DNA of 64,000 nt from Pseudomonas sp. NFACC02 (GTDB lineage Bacteria > Pseudomonadota > Gammaproteobacteria > Pseudomonadales > Pseudomonadaceae). The position numbers and the translations under genes were made by a program. Positions 9,607 through 18,030 of this stretch are shown one piece after another. Position 1 is the first letter of the stretch. Each line of letters begins with the position of its first letter. The notes under the pieces are model-generated. The model was not told the DNA's origin. It saw nothing but the letters and a program-made list of their open reading frames with translations, and did no database searches. Location: positions 94,093 through 158,092 of the forward strand of contig NZ_FOEO01000009.1 in the NCBI RefSeq assembly GCF_900110765.1. The letters run 5' to 3'.

Positions 9607-10568
9607 CAAGGCCTCCACTCATAAACGAATTCGCCGACGTCTGCACCCACGACCTCACCTTTCACACCGCCTGCGTATCCACCTATTAATCCACCCACCA
9701 GGCCGCAACCGAGCACCGAAAGCCCTCCCGAAGGCACTGAAAAGACGACCATACATATCGTCGTGGTAACGGCCACACCAAAACCACTACCTGCTGCGCC
9801 ACCCGCAATACCAACACCTAATTTGAAGCCCTCAATATAATGGGCTTTCCTGCATACGTCGCCTCTTCCAGTGGAGCAAGCCTCTTTAACTTCCAGAGCA
9901 CTGGACAAAATATTCATCCCTATGCCGACAGCTGTACCTTGTTTAAGCACGTTGACCGCTTTCGCGATTCCTCCGATTTTCCTCGCATACCCTTGTATCT
10001 CACCTGTATGCAAATAACTCTTTGTCGAAATCCCAAGCATCTTTTTAATCGATCCTTTCTTTTTCAGCTTCGTGCCCCAGCGGGCAATGCCTTCCAGCTG
10101 GGTATCGAGTTTGGCGAAGAGGACCTTTCGCTGATTGAGGAATTCCTGGCGAGCGATGGGAGTACCTCGGGTGAGCGACAATTTGTACAACCGCTCGATA
10201 TCAGCCAGTGTGTTCTGAACGCCTTTCAGGTGGGCACTCCAGCTTCCTACTGCTGCACCCAGCCCCAACGACCCATACCCGAGCATCTGCTGCAGAAGAT
10301 CGTAGTTCTTGATGACCTGTCTGTCGGCGCGGGCCTGATGCTGGCTCAGTTGTCTGCGGACGTTTTTGGCGTAGTTCATCAGCTCGACTTCTTCGCCGGT
10401 CAAGGTGCGCGTGGTGAGATCGCCCATGATCACTATCTGGCCGGGCATGACCACGACATTCCGAATGTGCTCGTTGAGCACGTCGAACTTTGCGTTGCCC
10501 CCGACACGGTTTTTCAGCGTGGCGTAGGATTGCATTTGCCCGTTGATGAAGACGTACGGTTTGGTCAT
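9606..10568 (-). CDS. Putative Hcp-associated T6SS effector, membrane-active type
   Basis: A 320-residue protein ten bases downstream of hcp. Residues 1-50 have a LysM-like finish (LNEHIRNVVVMPGQIVIMGD), the middle (60-210) is charged and helical, and the C-terminus is glycine-zipper membrane sequence: 212-224, then about 248-278 (LGVGIAGGAAGSGFGVAV) and 282-303 (GLSVLGCGLVGGLIGGYAGG). The four cysteines are at 231, 239, 272 and 288. Hcp-linked effectors are carried in the Hcp ring; the glycine-rich membrane end suggests pore formation, as in small Tse4-like toxins. I do not recognise a named family. The start at 10568 is preferred to 10793, which would overlap hcp by over 200 bases. Confidence 0.62.
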   Translation of the reverse strand: MTKPYVFINGQMQSYATLKNRVGGNAKFDVLNEHIRNVVVMPGQIVIMGDLTTRTLTGEEVELMNYAKNVRRQLSQHQARADRQVIKNYDLLQQMLGYGSLGLGAAVGSWSAHLKGVQNTLADIERLYKLSLTRGTPIARQEFLNQRKVLFAKLDTQLEGIARWGTKLKKKGSIKKMLGISTKSYLHTGEIQGYARKIGGIAKAVNVLKQGTAVGIGMNILSSALEVKEACSTGRGDVCRKAHYIEGFKLGVGIAGGAAGSGFGVAVTTTICMVVFSVPSGGLSVLGCGLVGGLIGGYAGGVKGEVVGADVGEFVYEWRP

Positions 10569-10578
10569 GTTCGCCGTC

Positions 10579-11067
10579 TCAGCTAAAGCGTTTGTTGGCG
10601 ATCCGATCCCAGCCGCCGGAGATGTTGCCTGCGGCTCCGCCATCACTGCGTTTCTGCTGGGTGTAAACGATGTTGATGCGACCAAAGTTGATCTGAACTT
10701 CTTCCAGCGGTTCGCCGCTTTCGCCATTTTGCGAGAAGTCCGAGATGATGACTTCTTCGAGGCGTACTTCGTAATATTTGAGTTTTTCACCACCGGCGCG
10801 GTAAAGGCACAAAATCAGCTCTTTAATGTGCTCACCCGAGCAGCTGGCTTCAAAGAGCCGAGCGCTGGATTTGTCCAGGCGCTTGGTAAAACTGAAGTCG
10901 GTCAAGCTGGCCCGACCCGAGCCCGCGCCCCCATTTGAACTGGCACTTGCCGACGTACTCTGGTTGACGCCGAAGTTATAGGCAACGATTTCTATCCAGT
11001 CTTTGTGCCGTTGATCCAGCGACTCGCCCGCGATGCCGTCCAGTTTGATAAATCCATCAAATGCCAT
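10579..11067 (-). CDS. hcp: Type VI secretion tube protein Hcp
   Basis: A 162-residue Hcp1-family protein starting MAFDGFIKLDGIAGES, followed by the HKDWIEIVAYNFGVNQS strand typical of Hcp and the C-terminal VQINFGRINIVYTQQ. Hcp hexamers stack into the inner tube of the T6SS and can carry small effectors in the lumen. The ATG at 11067 matches the family; a longer frame to 11118 is not conserved. No tss structural genes are nearby, so this is an orphan hcp supplying a T6SS encoded elsewhere. The effector-like gene follows after ten bases. Confidence 0.93.
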   Translation of the reverse strand: MAFDGFIKLDGIAGESLDQRHKDWIEIVAYNFGVNQSTSASASSNGGAGSGRASLTDFSFTKRLDKSSARLFEASCSGEHIKELILCLYRAGGEKLKYYEVRLEEVIISDFSQNGESGEPLEEVQINFGRINIVYTQQKRSDGGAAGNISGGWDRIANKRFS

Positions 11068-11217
11068 GTCGCTGATTCCTCGCAGAATGAAGTGCTGGCA
11101 AGGATAGGGGCAAGTCATTCGGCCGAAGAAGGAAGGCGATGCAGCAAGTTCGCAGTTTCAGAACGGTCCTACGCGAGGAGCATTGTGTGCCTTACGGAGG
11201 GTTCCGAAATCCAGCGA

Positions 11218-11300
11218 GGACTGGATCAGCGGGCAGCTCTCGTCGTTGTGGCAGCGCTTTCTGCTGGATCGTAGTGGAAGCGGCGTAGGGCGAAGCGCCG
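11218..11300 (+). repeat. Degenerate, internally deleted copy of the DUF2062 gene 3' end
   Basis: Bases 11218-11271 match 8641-8694 inside the DUF2062 gene with two substitutions and one missing base. Bases 11273-11299 then match 8771-8797, the last codons of the same gene; about 76 bases between the blocks are absent. The copy is in direct orientation and sits upstream of hcp, so the pair brackets the hcp islet. It encodes no useful protein. Confidence 0.88.
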
Positions 11301-11322
11301 CTAGCATAAATGCAGGGAAAAC

Positions 11323-11450
11323 TACTGTGGGAGCGAGCTTGCTCGCGAAAGCGGATTGGCGGGGTACCGTTAATGTGACAGATGTACCGGCCTCTTGATC
11401 GAAACGCCGCTCAGACCAGGCTCGCTCCCACAGGAGCGAGCCTGCCCGGC
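11323..11450. repeat. REP-type palindromic elements
   Basis: Two Pseudomonas REP-like units: 11325-11355 (GTGGGAGCGAGCTTGCTCGCGAA) and a perfect hairpin at 11418-11443 (AGGCTCGCTCC, loop CACA, GGAGCGAGCCT). They lie between the hcp islet and the stop of the ABC permease gene and could limit read-through on the minus strand. Confidence 0.75.
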
Positions 11451-11462
11451 AACACCATTGGT

Positions 11463-12242
11463 TTACTGGCGCATCCCGCGACCACTCACCAGCAACCGCG
11501 CGCAACCCAGATACAGGACGATGGTCGCCACGACCATGAACGTCAGGGCGATGCTGATCTTGATGTCGGACACACCCAGGATGCCGAAACGGAACGCGTT
11601 GACCATGTGCAGCACCGGGTTGGCCAGCGAAACGGTCTGCCAGAACGGCGGTAACAGGTTGATCGAGTAGAACACCCCGCCCAGGTAGGTCAGCGGTGTC
11701 AGCACGAAGGTCGGGATGATCGAGATGTCGTCGAAGTTGCGGGCGAAGACGGCGTTGATGAAACCCAGCAGCGAGAAAATCGTCGCTGTCAGTACGACCA
11801 CCACAATCGTCACGCCCAGGTGATGCACCTGCAGGTCGGTGAAGAACATCGACAGGATGGTCACGATGACGCCCACCATCAGGCCCCGCAGCATGCCGCC
11901 CAGGGTGAAACCGATCAGGATGGTGTGCGGCGAAACCGGCGACACCATCAATTCCTCAATCGAACGCTGGAACTTCGCGCCAAAGAAGCTGGAGACGACG
12001 TTGCCGTAGGAGTTGGTGATCACCGACATCATGATCAGGCCCGGCACGATGTACTGCATGTAGGTGAACCCACCCATGTCGCCAATCTGGCGACCGATGA
12101 GGTTACCGAAGATCACGAAGTACAGGACCATGGTGATGGCCGGCGGCAGAAGCGTCTGCGGCCAGATGCGCATGAAGCGGCGGACTTCGCGATAGACGAT
12201 GGTGTTCATCGCGATCAGGTTGGGACGTAGCTCCGAACTCAT
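11463..12242 (-). CDS. ABC-2 type transporter permease (YadH-like)
   Basis: A 259-residue inner-membrane permease with six predicted helices and the ABC-2 exporter signature around FGAKFQRSIEELMVSPV and GFINAVFARNFDD. It pairs with the ATPase immediately upstream, whose stop overlaps this start by four bases. The pair resembles E. coli YadG-YadH, an exporter of unknown substrate, and PAO1 PA2811-PA2812 (recalled, not searched). Confidence 0.92.
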   Translation of the reverse strand: MSSELRPNLIAMNTIVYREVRRFMRIWPQTLLPPAITMVLYFVIFGNLIGRQIGDMGGFTYMQYIVPGLIMMSVITNSYGNVVSSFFGAKFQRSIEELMVSPVSPHTILIGFTLGGMLRGLMVGVIVTILSMFFTDLQVHHLGVTIVVVVLTATIFSLLGFINAVFARNFDDISIIPTFVLTPLTYLGGVFYSINLLPPFWQTVSLANPVLHMVNAFRFGILGVSDIKISIALTFMVVATIVLYLGCARLLVSGRGMRQ

Positions 12243-13171
12243 ACGGCCACCTTCGACAGGTTTTTTTCGACCAGACCCACGAACAGCTCCTCGAGGCGGT
12301 TGGTTTTATTGCGCAGGCTCAGCACCTGCACGTTTTGCAACGCCAGTTGACCGAACAGCGCCGTGATGCCGACGGTTTTATCGACCTGCACTTCGAGCGT
12401 GTGACTGTCCACCAGCCGCGACGGATAACCGGCCAGTTGCGGCGCAGTCTGCATCGGGTCCTTGAGGTCCAGCAGGAAGGTTTCGACGTGCAGCTTGTTC
12501 AGCAATGTTTTCATGCCGGTGTTTTCGATGATGGTGCCGTGGTCGATGATGCCGATGTTGCGGCACAACTGCTCAGCCTCTTCCAGGTAATGCGTGGTGA
12601 GAATGATGGTGATGCCTTTCTCGTTCAGCTCGGTGAGAAAGGTCCACATCGAACGGCGCAGCTCGATGTCGACACCCGCCGTCGGTTCGTCGAGGATCAA
12701 CAGGCGCGGTTCGTGAATCAGTGCGCGGGCGATCATCAAGCGGCGCTTCATGCCGCCCGACAACGAACGCGACGGTACGCTGCGTTTGTCCCAAAGCCCT
12801 AACTGGGTCAGGTATTGCTCGGCGCGCTCCTTGGCGATCTTCGGCGGGATACCGTAGTACCCGGCCTGGGTCACTACGATGTCGAAGGTCTTTTCAAACT
12901 GGTTGAAATTGAATTCCTGCGGAACCACCCCGATCGAGCGCTTGAGTTGCGCGGGGTTACGATCCAGGTCGTTGCCGAAGATGTTCACTGTCCCCGTGGT
13001 CTTGTTGACCAGGGTAGAGATGATGCCGATGGTGGTGGATTTGCCGGCTCCGTTAGGGCCAAGCAACGCGAAGAAATCACCCTCGGCGACGTCCAGATCG
13101 ATGCCCTTCAGGGCCTGGAAACCGTTGCCGTAGGTCTTGGTTAGCTGCCGGATGGACAGAGCTGAACTCAT
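12239..13171 (-). CDS. ABC transporter ATP-binding protein (YadG-like)
   Basis: A 310-residue ATPase: Walker A GPNGAGKST at residues 38-46, signature LSGGMKRR, Walker B LLILDEPTAGVD and the switch histidine in ILTTHYLEEAEQ. The C-terminal extension of about 90 residues is typical of the DrrA/NodI/YadG class of exporter ATPases. The ATG at 13171 (MSSALSIRQL) is chosen; the open frame extends to 13258 without conserved sequence. It is coupled by overlap to the permease gene. Confidence 0.93.
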   Translation of the reverse strand: MSSALSIRQLTKTYGNGFQALKGIDLDVAEGDFFALLGPNGAGKSTTIGIISTLVNKTTGTVNIFGNDLDRNPAQLKRSIGVVPQEFNFNQFEKTFDIVVTQAGYYGIPPKIAKERAEQYLTQLGLWDKRSVPSRSLSGGMKRRLMIARALIHEPRLLILDEPTAGVDIELRRSMWTFLTELNEKGITIILTTHYLEEAEQLCRNIGIIDHGTIIENTGMKTLLNKLHVETFLLDLKDPMQTAPQLAGYPSRLVDSHTLEVQVDKTVGITALFGQLALQNVQVLSLRNKTNRLEELFVGLVEKNLSKVAV

Positions 13172-13375
13172 GACTGAAAACACACCCATAAAAAGGAATA
13201 AAGAAGGAAGAACCGAATACAAAAGCGTGACCGCCACACCGCTCTCGGTGCCAGGCAACGTCTAGCCTTGAAACAAGATGTTGCAAACGCGGCGCACAAA
13301 GCAATGTTGCTTGCCGACGCCGCGCAAGTACAGCGAAGTCTATCGATAGTACTTATTACTCTAACGCTTGCGGCT

Positions 13376-13999
13376 TCAGGTCAGTGCGGTCATCACCGCA
13401 GCCCGATAGGCCGGTCGCTGCTGTAAACGCTCGTACCAGGCTTTGAGGTGAGGCAAGTCCGTGCGTTCAATCGGCATTTCGAACCAGGCGTAGATAAAGC
13501 TGCCAAGGGGAATGTCTCCCGCCCCGAATGACTCGCCCGACAGATAGGGCTGTACCGCCAGCGTTCGCTCAACGATGCGCAACAGCCCCTCTATCGTGGC
13601 CTTCGCCGCATTGATCTGGGCCCAGTCCTGCTGCTCGGCTGGCGTGCGCAACACACCCCAGAATACGGTTTTGAAAGGCGCAGCGAACGTCGACGTGGTC
13701 CAGTCCATCCATTTGTCTTGCTGAGCGCGCGCTTTAGGGCTGGCCGGGCAAAGGGCAGAATCCGGCGCATATTGAGCCACCAGATAACGGACGATGGCAT
13801 TGGACTCCCACAGCACGAAGTCGCCGTCTTCAATCATCGGCACCACGCCGTTGGGATTTTTCGCCAGGTACTCAGGCTGATTGTTGAGACCGAACGCACC
13901 GCCTGCGTTGATCGCCTCGTATTCGAGGCCCAACTCTTCTGCGGCCCATAACGCTTTGCGGACGTTGGACGAATTCTTGCGGCCCCAGATCTTCAACAT
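13376..13999 (-). CDS. Glutathione S-transferase family protein
   Basis: A 207-residue protein with an N-terminal thioredoxin-like GST domain (MLKIWGRKNSSNVRKALW, then NPNGVVPMIEDGDFVLWESNAI, whose V-P and E-S pair bind the glutathione gamma-glutamyl group) and a helical C-terminal domain from about residue 90. SSN at residues 10-12 is where the activating serine sits in theta-like GSTs. It lies divergent from fadE and next to the ABC pair. The substrate is unknown. Confidence 0.93.
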   Translation of the reverse strand: MLKIWGRKNSSNVRKALWAAEELGLEYEAINAGGAFGLNNQPEYLAKNPNGVVPMIEDGDFVLWESNAIVRYLVAQYAPDSALCPASPKARAQQDKWMDWTTSTFAAPFKTVFWGVLRTPAEQQDWAQINAAKATIEGLLRIVERTLAVQPYLSGESFGAGDIPLGSFIYAWFEMPIERTDLPHLKAWYERLQQRPAYRAAVMTALT

Positions 14000-14237
14000 G
14001 GTGCGGATTCTCCTGTGCGGTGCGCGACGCGCTGGTCATGGATCAACGGGATTAGTGGCATATGCCTGTGGGTCGCCAGTCTACCCCGAGAAGCGGGCGT
14101 TCGAGCCACAACTTCACGCACATCGGCCAGCCCTCGAACTCCCATGACAGCGCGGGGTCACTATCGATGCGCGGGCCAGAGCGATTGCCCGGCTTTTCGA
14201 TGGCGTTCACCTTCGCCATCTTCATGGAGGGCTGTTT

Positions 14238-16682
14238 ATGCTGTTGTTGTGGATCGTGGTTCTGGTGATCGGCGTGGCCTGGCTGGCCCATCGGCGTGTC
14301 GCCCCCTTCCCTGCCCTGGGCATCGTGGCGGTGTATCTGTTGGCGATGGGCGTGTTCAGTCATGCTCATGGCTGGATGATCATCCCGTGGGTCCTTTGGT
14401 TGGCCGTGGCCGTGCCATTGGCCCTGCCTGACCTGCGTCGCAAATATTTCAGTGCGCCGATGTTCGCCTGGTTTCAAAAAGTTCTGCCGCCCATGTCCGA
14501 CACCGAGCGCGACGCCATCGACGCCGGGACTGTGTGGTGGGATGGCGAGTTGTTCAGCGGCCGCCCGAACTGGAACACCCTGCTAAGCTACCCGAAAAGC
14601 CAGTTGGCCGAAGAAGAACAGGCCTTCATCGACGGTCCAACGGAACAGCTTTGCGCCATGGTCAGCGACTGGGAAATCGGTCAGGCCATGGACCTGCCGC
14701 CTGAGGCCTGGGCGCACATCAAGGAACACGGTTTCTTCGCCCTGATCATTCCGAAGGAGTACGGCGGCAAAGGTTTCTCAGCCTATGCGCACTCGCAAGT
14801 CGCGATGAAACTGGCGACCCGCAGCGGCGACCTGGCCTCCACGGTCATGGTGCCCAATTCGCTGGGTCCTGCCGAACTGCTGCTGCATTACGGCACCGAC
14901 GAACAACGCAACCATTACCTGCCGCGCCTGGCCCGCGGCGATGACATTCCCTGCTTCGCGCTGACCGGTCCTTTGGCGGGTTCGGACGCGGGCGCGATGC
15001 CCGACACCGGGATCATCTGCAAGGGCGAGTGGAAAGGTCAGGAAGTCATCGGTCTGCGCCTGAACTGGGAAAAGCGTTACATCACGCTGGGACCGGTTGC
15101 CACCCTGCTCGGTCTGGCCTTCAAGGCGTACGACCCTGAGCATTTGCTGGGCGAAGAAGAGGATCTGGGGATCAGCCTCGCGTTGATTCCTACCGACACC
15201 CCGGGCGTGGAAATCGGTCGGCGCCACCTGCCGCTGGGCGCGGCTTTCATGAATGGTCCGAATTCGGGCAAGGACGTGTTCATCCCGCTGGAGTACCTGA
15301 TCGGTGGGCAGGACATGCTCGGCAAGGGCTGGATGATGCTGATGAACTGCCTGTCGGTGGGCCGTTCGATTTCCCTTCCGGCGGTGGGCACCGGTGCCGC
15401 GAAATACACCAGCCTGGTGACCGGTCAATACACGCAGATCCGCGAGCAATTCAACGTGCCACTGGCCGCGTTCGAAGGCATTCAGGAGTCTCTGGCGCGC
15501 ATCGGCGGTAACGCTTGGCTGATGGACAGTGCGCGCATGTTGACCGCCAACGCCGTGGACCTCGGGGAAAAACCGTCTGTGCTCTCGGCCATCCTCAAGT
15601 ATCACCTCACCGAACGAGGCCGCGAGTGCATCACGCACGCCATGGACGTCCATGGTGGCAAGGGCATCATCATGGGCCCTAACAACTACCTGGGGCGTTC
15701 ATGGCAAGGCGCGCCGATCTTCATCACCGTGGAAGGCGCGAACATTCTGTCGCGCAACCTGATGATTTTCGGTCAGGGCGCGATCCGCTGCCATCCATTC
15801 GTGCTCAAGGAAATGGCCCTCGCCGGACGTGAAGACAAAGAGCGCGCGGTCGTCGAATTCGATGATCTGCTGCTGCAGCACATCGGCTTCGCCGTGCGCA
15901 ACGCGGCCAGCACGCTGGTGCTCAACCTGGGCTTCGGTCACTTCGAACAGATGCCCGGCGATCGCCTGAGCCAAGGGTATTTCCGCGCCCTTAATCGTCA
16001 GGCCGCCGCGTTCGCGATGCTCGCCGATTTGAGCATGATGCTCCTGGGTGGCGAACTGAAAAGACGCGAGCGTCTGTCAGCGCGCCTGGGCGATGTACTG
16101 AGCCACCTGTACCTGGCGTCCGCCGCGCTCAAGCGTTATCACGACCTGGATTATCCGGAATCGCTGGTTCCGCTGTTTCGCTGGTCCATGGAAGAAGCCC
16201 TGGGCGAATCGGAGCGCGCGCTGGACGAACTGCTCAGTAACTTCCCGAACCGGGTGCTTGGTGGTCTGCTGCGCGTGATCGTATTCCCGCTGGGTCGCCG
16301 CCACAAAGGCCCGTCGGACGCACTGGATGCTGAAGTCGCCGGGATCCTGGGCCGTGGCAAAGGGGATCCGGCGCTGGAATCGGTGCTCGCCGGTTGCTAC
16401 CGCCCGACGTCGGCAAGCGACCCGGTGGGCGCGTTGCAACATGCAGCGGACCTGCTGACCGGCGCGAAAACGCTGCACGGCAAGCTGCATCATGGGGTCA
16501 AGAGCGGTCAGGTCAAGGCAGCGGGCGGCGAGCACGTCATCGATGCGGCGTTGAACGCAGGCGTACTGCAACCCGCCGAAGCCGAAAAACTGCGCGCAGC
16601 GGAAGCGGCGCGACGCAAGGTGATCGACGTGGATGATTTTGATAAGGAAGAACTGAAGGCGGCGGAAGGCAAAATCCGCTAA
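14238..16682 (+). CDS. fadE: Acyl-CoA dehydrogenase FadE
   Basis: An 814-residue protein, the same size as E. coli FadE. The N-terminal 60 residues hold two membrane helices (LLLWIVVLVIGVAWLAHR and AVYLLAMGVFSHAHGWMIIPWVLWLAVAV region), followed by the acyl-CoA dehydrogenase core (residues about 80-500, with HGFFALIIPKEYGGKGFSAY and ALTGPLAGSDAGAMPDTG) and the FadE-specific C-terminal domain. It does the first oxidation of beta-oxidation with FAD. A clear GGAGGG box precedes the ATG. It is monocistronic and convergent with the T6SS island. Confidence 0.96.
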   Translation: MLLLWIVVLVIGVAWLAHRRVAPFPALGIVAVYLLAMGVFSHAHGWMIIPWVLWLAVAVPLALPDLRRKYFSAPMFAWFQKVLPPMSDTERDAIDAGTVWWDGELFSGRPNWNTLLSYPKSQLAEEEQAFIDGPTEQLCAMVSDWEIGQAMDLPPEAWAHIKEHGFFALIIPKEYGGKGFSAYAHSQVAMKLATRSGDLASTVMVPNSLGPAELLLHYGTDEQRNHYLPRLARGDDIPCFALTGPLAGSDAGAMPDTGIICKGEWKGQEVIGLRLNWEKRYITLGPVATLLGLAFKAYDPEHLLGEEEDLGISLALIPTDTPGVEIGRRHLPLGAAFMNGPNSGKDVFIPLEYLIGGQDMLGKGWMMLMNCLSVGRSISLPAVGTGAAKYTSLVTGQYTQIREQFNVPLAAFEGIQESLARIGGNAWLMDSARMLTANAVDLGEKPSVLSAILKYHLTERGRECITHAMDVHGGKGIIMGPNNYLGRSWQGAPIFITVEGANILSRNLMIFGQGAIRCHPFVLKEMALAGREDKERAVVEFDDLLLQHIGFAVRNAASTLVLNLGFGHFEQMPGDRLSQGYFRALNRQAAAFAMLADLSMMLLGGELKRRERLSARLGDVLSHLYLASAALKRYHDLDYPESLVPLFRWSMEEALGESERALDELLSNFPNRVLGGLLRVIVFPLGRRHKGPSDALDAEVAGILGRGKGDPALESVLAGCYRPTSASDPVGALQHAADLLTGAKTLHGKLHHGVKSGQVKAAGGEHVIDAALNAGVLQPAEAEKLRAAEAARRKVIDVDDFDKEELKAAEGKIR

Positions 16683-16695
16683 ATATTCCGTTTAC

Positions 16696-16797
16696 TTAAG
16701 CGGCCAGTGCCTCTGAGCTGTTTCGGGTTCTGGCCGTTGGCCTTGGGAGCACTGCTTTAAGGCGATCTTCCAGGAATGTGAAAGGAATGCTGAACAT
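16696..16797 (-). other. Short ORF at a vestigial third DUF6708 repeat boundary
   Basis: The 21 bases between the copy A stop and the ATG at 16797 nearly repeat the copy B-copy A spacer, including the position of the next ATG. The ORF opened by that ATG has 33 codons (MFSIPFTFLEDRLKAVLP...) and then stops. It starts MF like a DUF6708 gene but diverges at once. It is best read as the scar of a lost or unfinished third tandem unit, not as a working gene. Confidence 0.4.
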
Positions 16798-16818
16798 CAC
16801 AGGCTACCCCGTTCGGAT

Positions 16819-18009
16819 TCATCGGTGCAGCCCCGCTGCCTTGCAGGCCTGCGCAAAGGTCATGCCTTTTTTACCCATGGCGTCTTTCATCACCGCGTTG
16901 GCTTTCTGCAACGCGGCACTGGGCTTGACCCATTGCTCGGGCGGAATTGGCCGGGACCAGGCCTGCACCTGCTCGGGCATCTCGGGCCGGCCTTTGCGGT
17001 GGGACCACTCGGCGAACAGATAAGGGAGTTTCCAGAAGGTCAGGATGCGGCGCAGGTACCAGAGGCGCAGGGGCCAGCGGTTGGGTTTGGAATAGCCGAA
17101 GCGTTCTCGCTCCGCGCGGGTCAAGCCAACTGCACCGCTGTCCAAGCCACCCATGAAACGGGCACTCCGCCGCTCGATATCGAACGTATGCAGCCCCTCA
17201 TAGGGTTTGAGTTCATCTTCGCCCAGCGTCAAACCCAGCAGTTTGATCCACGGACTGGGGGTATCCACCCACTCTCCTTCTTCCATGTAATTGCGGATCG
17301 CTGTCCACATGCCCAATGCATGCGCATCACTGGGCTGGGCAAGCAGGAGAAACTGCACCGTGTCCTGCTCTTCGTCCTCCAGGCCCATGCCAAAGGTGTA
17401 GTCGCGCAGGGCGCCGTAGCTGCTGACACCCTGAATGTTGACCACCCAGGCCACCACGTTTTCCCACGGAACGATCAAGACACGTTGAGTTTGATCATTG
17501 ACGTAACAGACCTCTCGGCGCTGGCGATTGAAACGCACCGGATAACTTCGGGCGGCAATGCGCACGTTGCGCAGCATGCCGTAGACGTAGCCGCCAAGCG
17601 GGAAAACACTTAAAAGTGCGTAAGTGGAAAAAACCTGGATCCCCAGCCACAAGTCTTTGAGAGGCGTTGGGAAGTTCTGCGGGTAGACGATCACTCCGTA
17701 CAGCACGATAAGGCCAGGAACAACAAACGCCAGGAGCAACATAAGCAAAACGCCAAATGCCAACCTCTTTGCCACATCAACCGTGCCAACGTTACTGCCT
17801 CCCAACTCCAGGAAGGTGTCATTCATTTGCGAGAAATTGCGGCGACCCATCTGCACCTGCCCGGTGAACACCGGCAACGGCGACAGGAACAGGGTTTCGT
17901 TCAGCCCCCTCTTGCGGATCTCTCCGGCGCGGGGGCGCTGACTGCGAATATCCTCACCCGACTGTTCAGGCGGCGTTTCGTGCTTGCGTTTGAAGAGGTT
18001 TTTAAACAT
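16819..18009 (-). CDS. DUF6708 family membrane protein, copy A
   Basis: A 396-residue protein, last gene of the vgrG-DUF4123-effector-DUF6708-DUF6708 run. It has a cytoplasmic N-terminus (1-82), two membrane helices at about 85-107 and 122-145 joined by a short presumably periplasmic loop, and a 250-residue cytoplasmic C-terminal domain with the WENVVAWV motif. It is almost identical to copy B except at residues about 91-136. The family often accompanies VasX/BTH_I2691-type effectors; an immunity role is inferred from place and topology. Confidence 0.85.
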   Translation of the reverse strand: MFKNLFKRKHETPPEQSGEDIRSQRPRAGEIRKRGLNETLFLSPLPVFTGQVQMGRRNFSQMNDTFLELGGSNVGTVDVAKRLAFGVLLMLLLAFVVPGLIVLYGVIVYPQNFPTPLKDLWLGIQVFSTYALLSVFPLGGYVYGMLRNVRIAARSYPVRFNRQRREVCYVNDQTQRVLIVPWENVVAWVVNIQGVSSYGALRDYTFGMGLEDEEQDTVQFLLLAQPSDAHALGMWTAIRNYMEEGEWVDTPSPWIKLLGLTLGEDELKPYEGLHTFDIERRSARFMGGLDSGAVGLTRAERERFGYSKPNRWPLRLWYLRRILTFWKLPYLFAEWSHRKGRPEMPEQVQAWSRPIPPEQWVKPSAALQKANAVMKDAMGKKGMTFAQACKAAGLHR

Positions 18010-18030
18010 CGCAGGCTGCCCCGTGCAGAT

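Noticed and set aside
9606..10793. Longer 395-residue reading of the effector gene
   Set aside because: The extra N-terminus is encoded in the out-of-frame 3' end of hcp; the ATG at 10568 has normal spacing after the hcp stop.
11005..11398. Small plus-strand ORFs upstream of hcp with DUF2062-like residues (DWISGQLSSLWQ)
   Set aside because: The similarity comes from the broken DUF2062 3' copy at 11218-11300; no start signal or complete protein is present.
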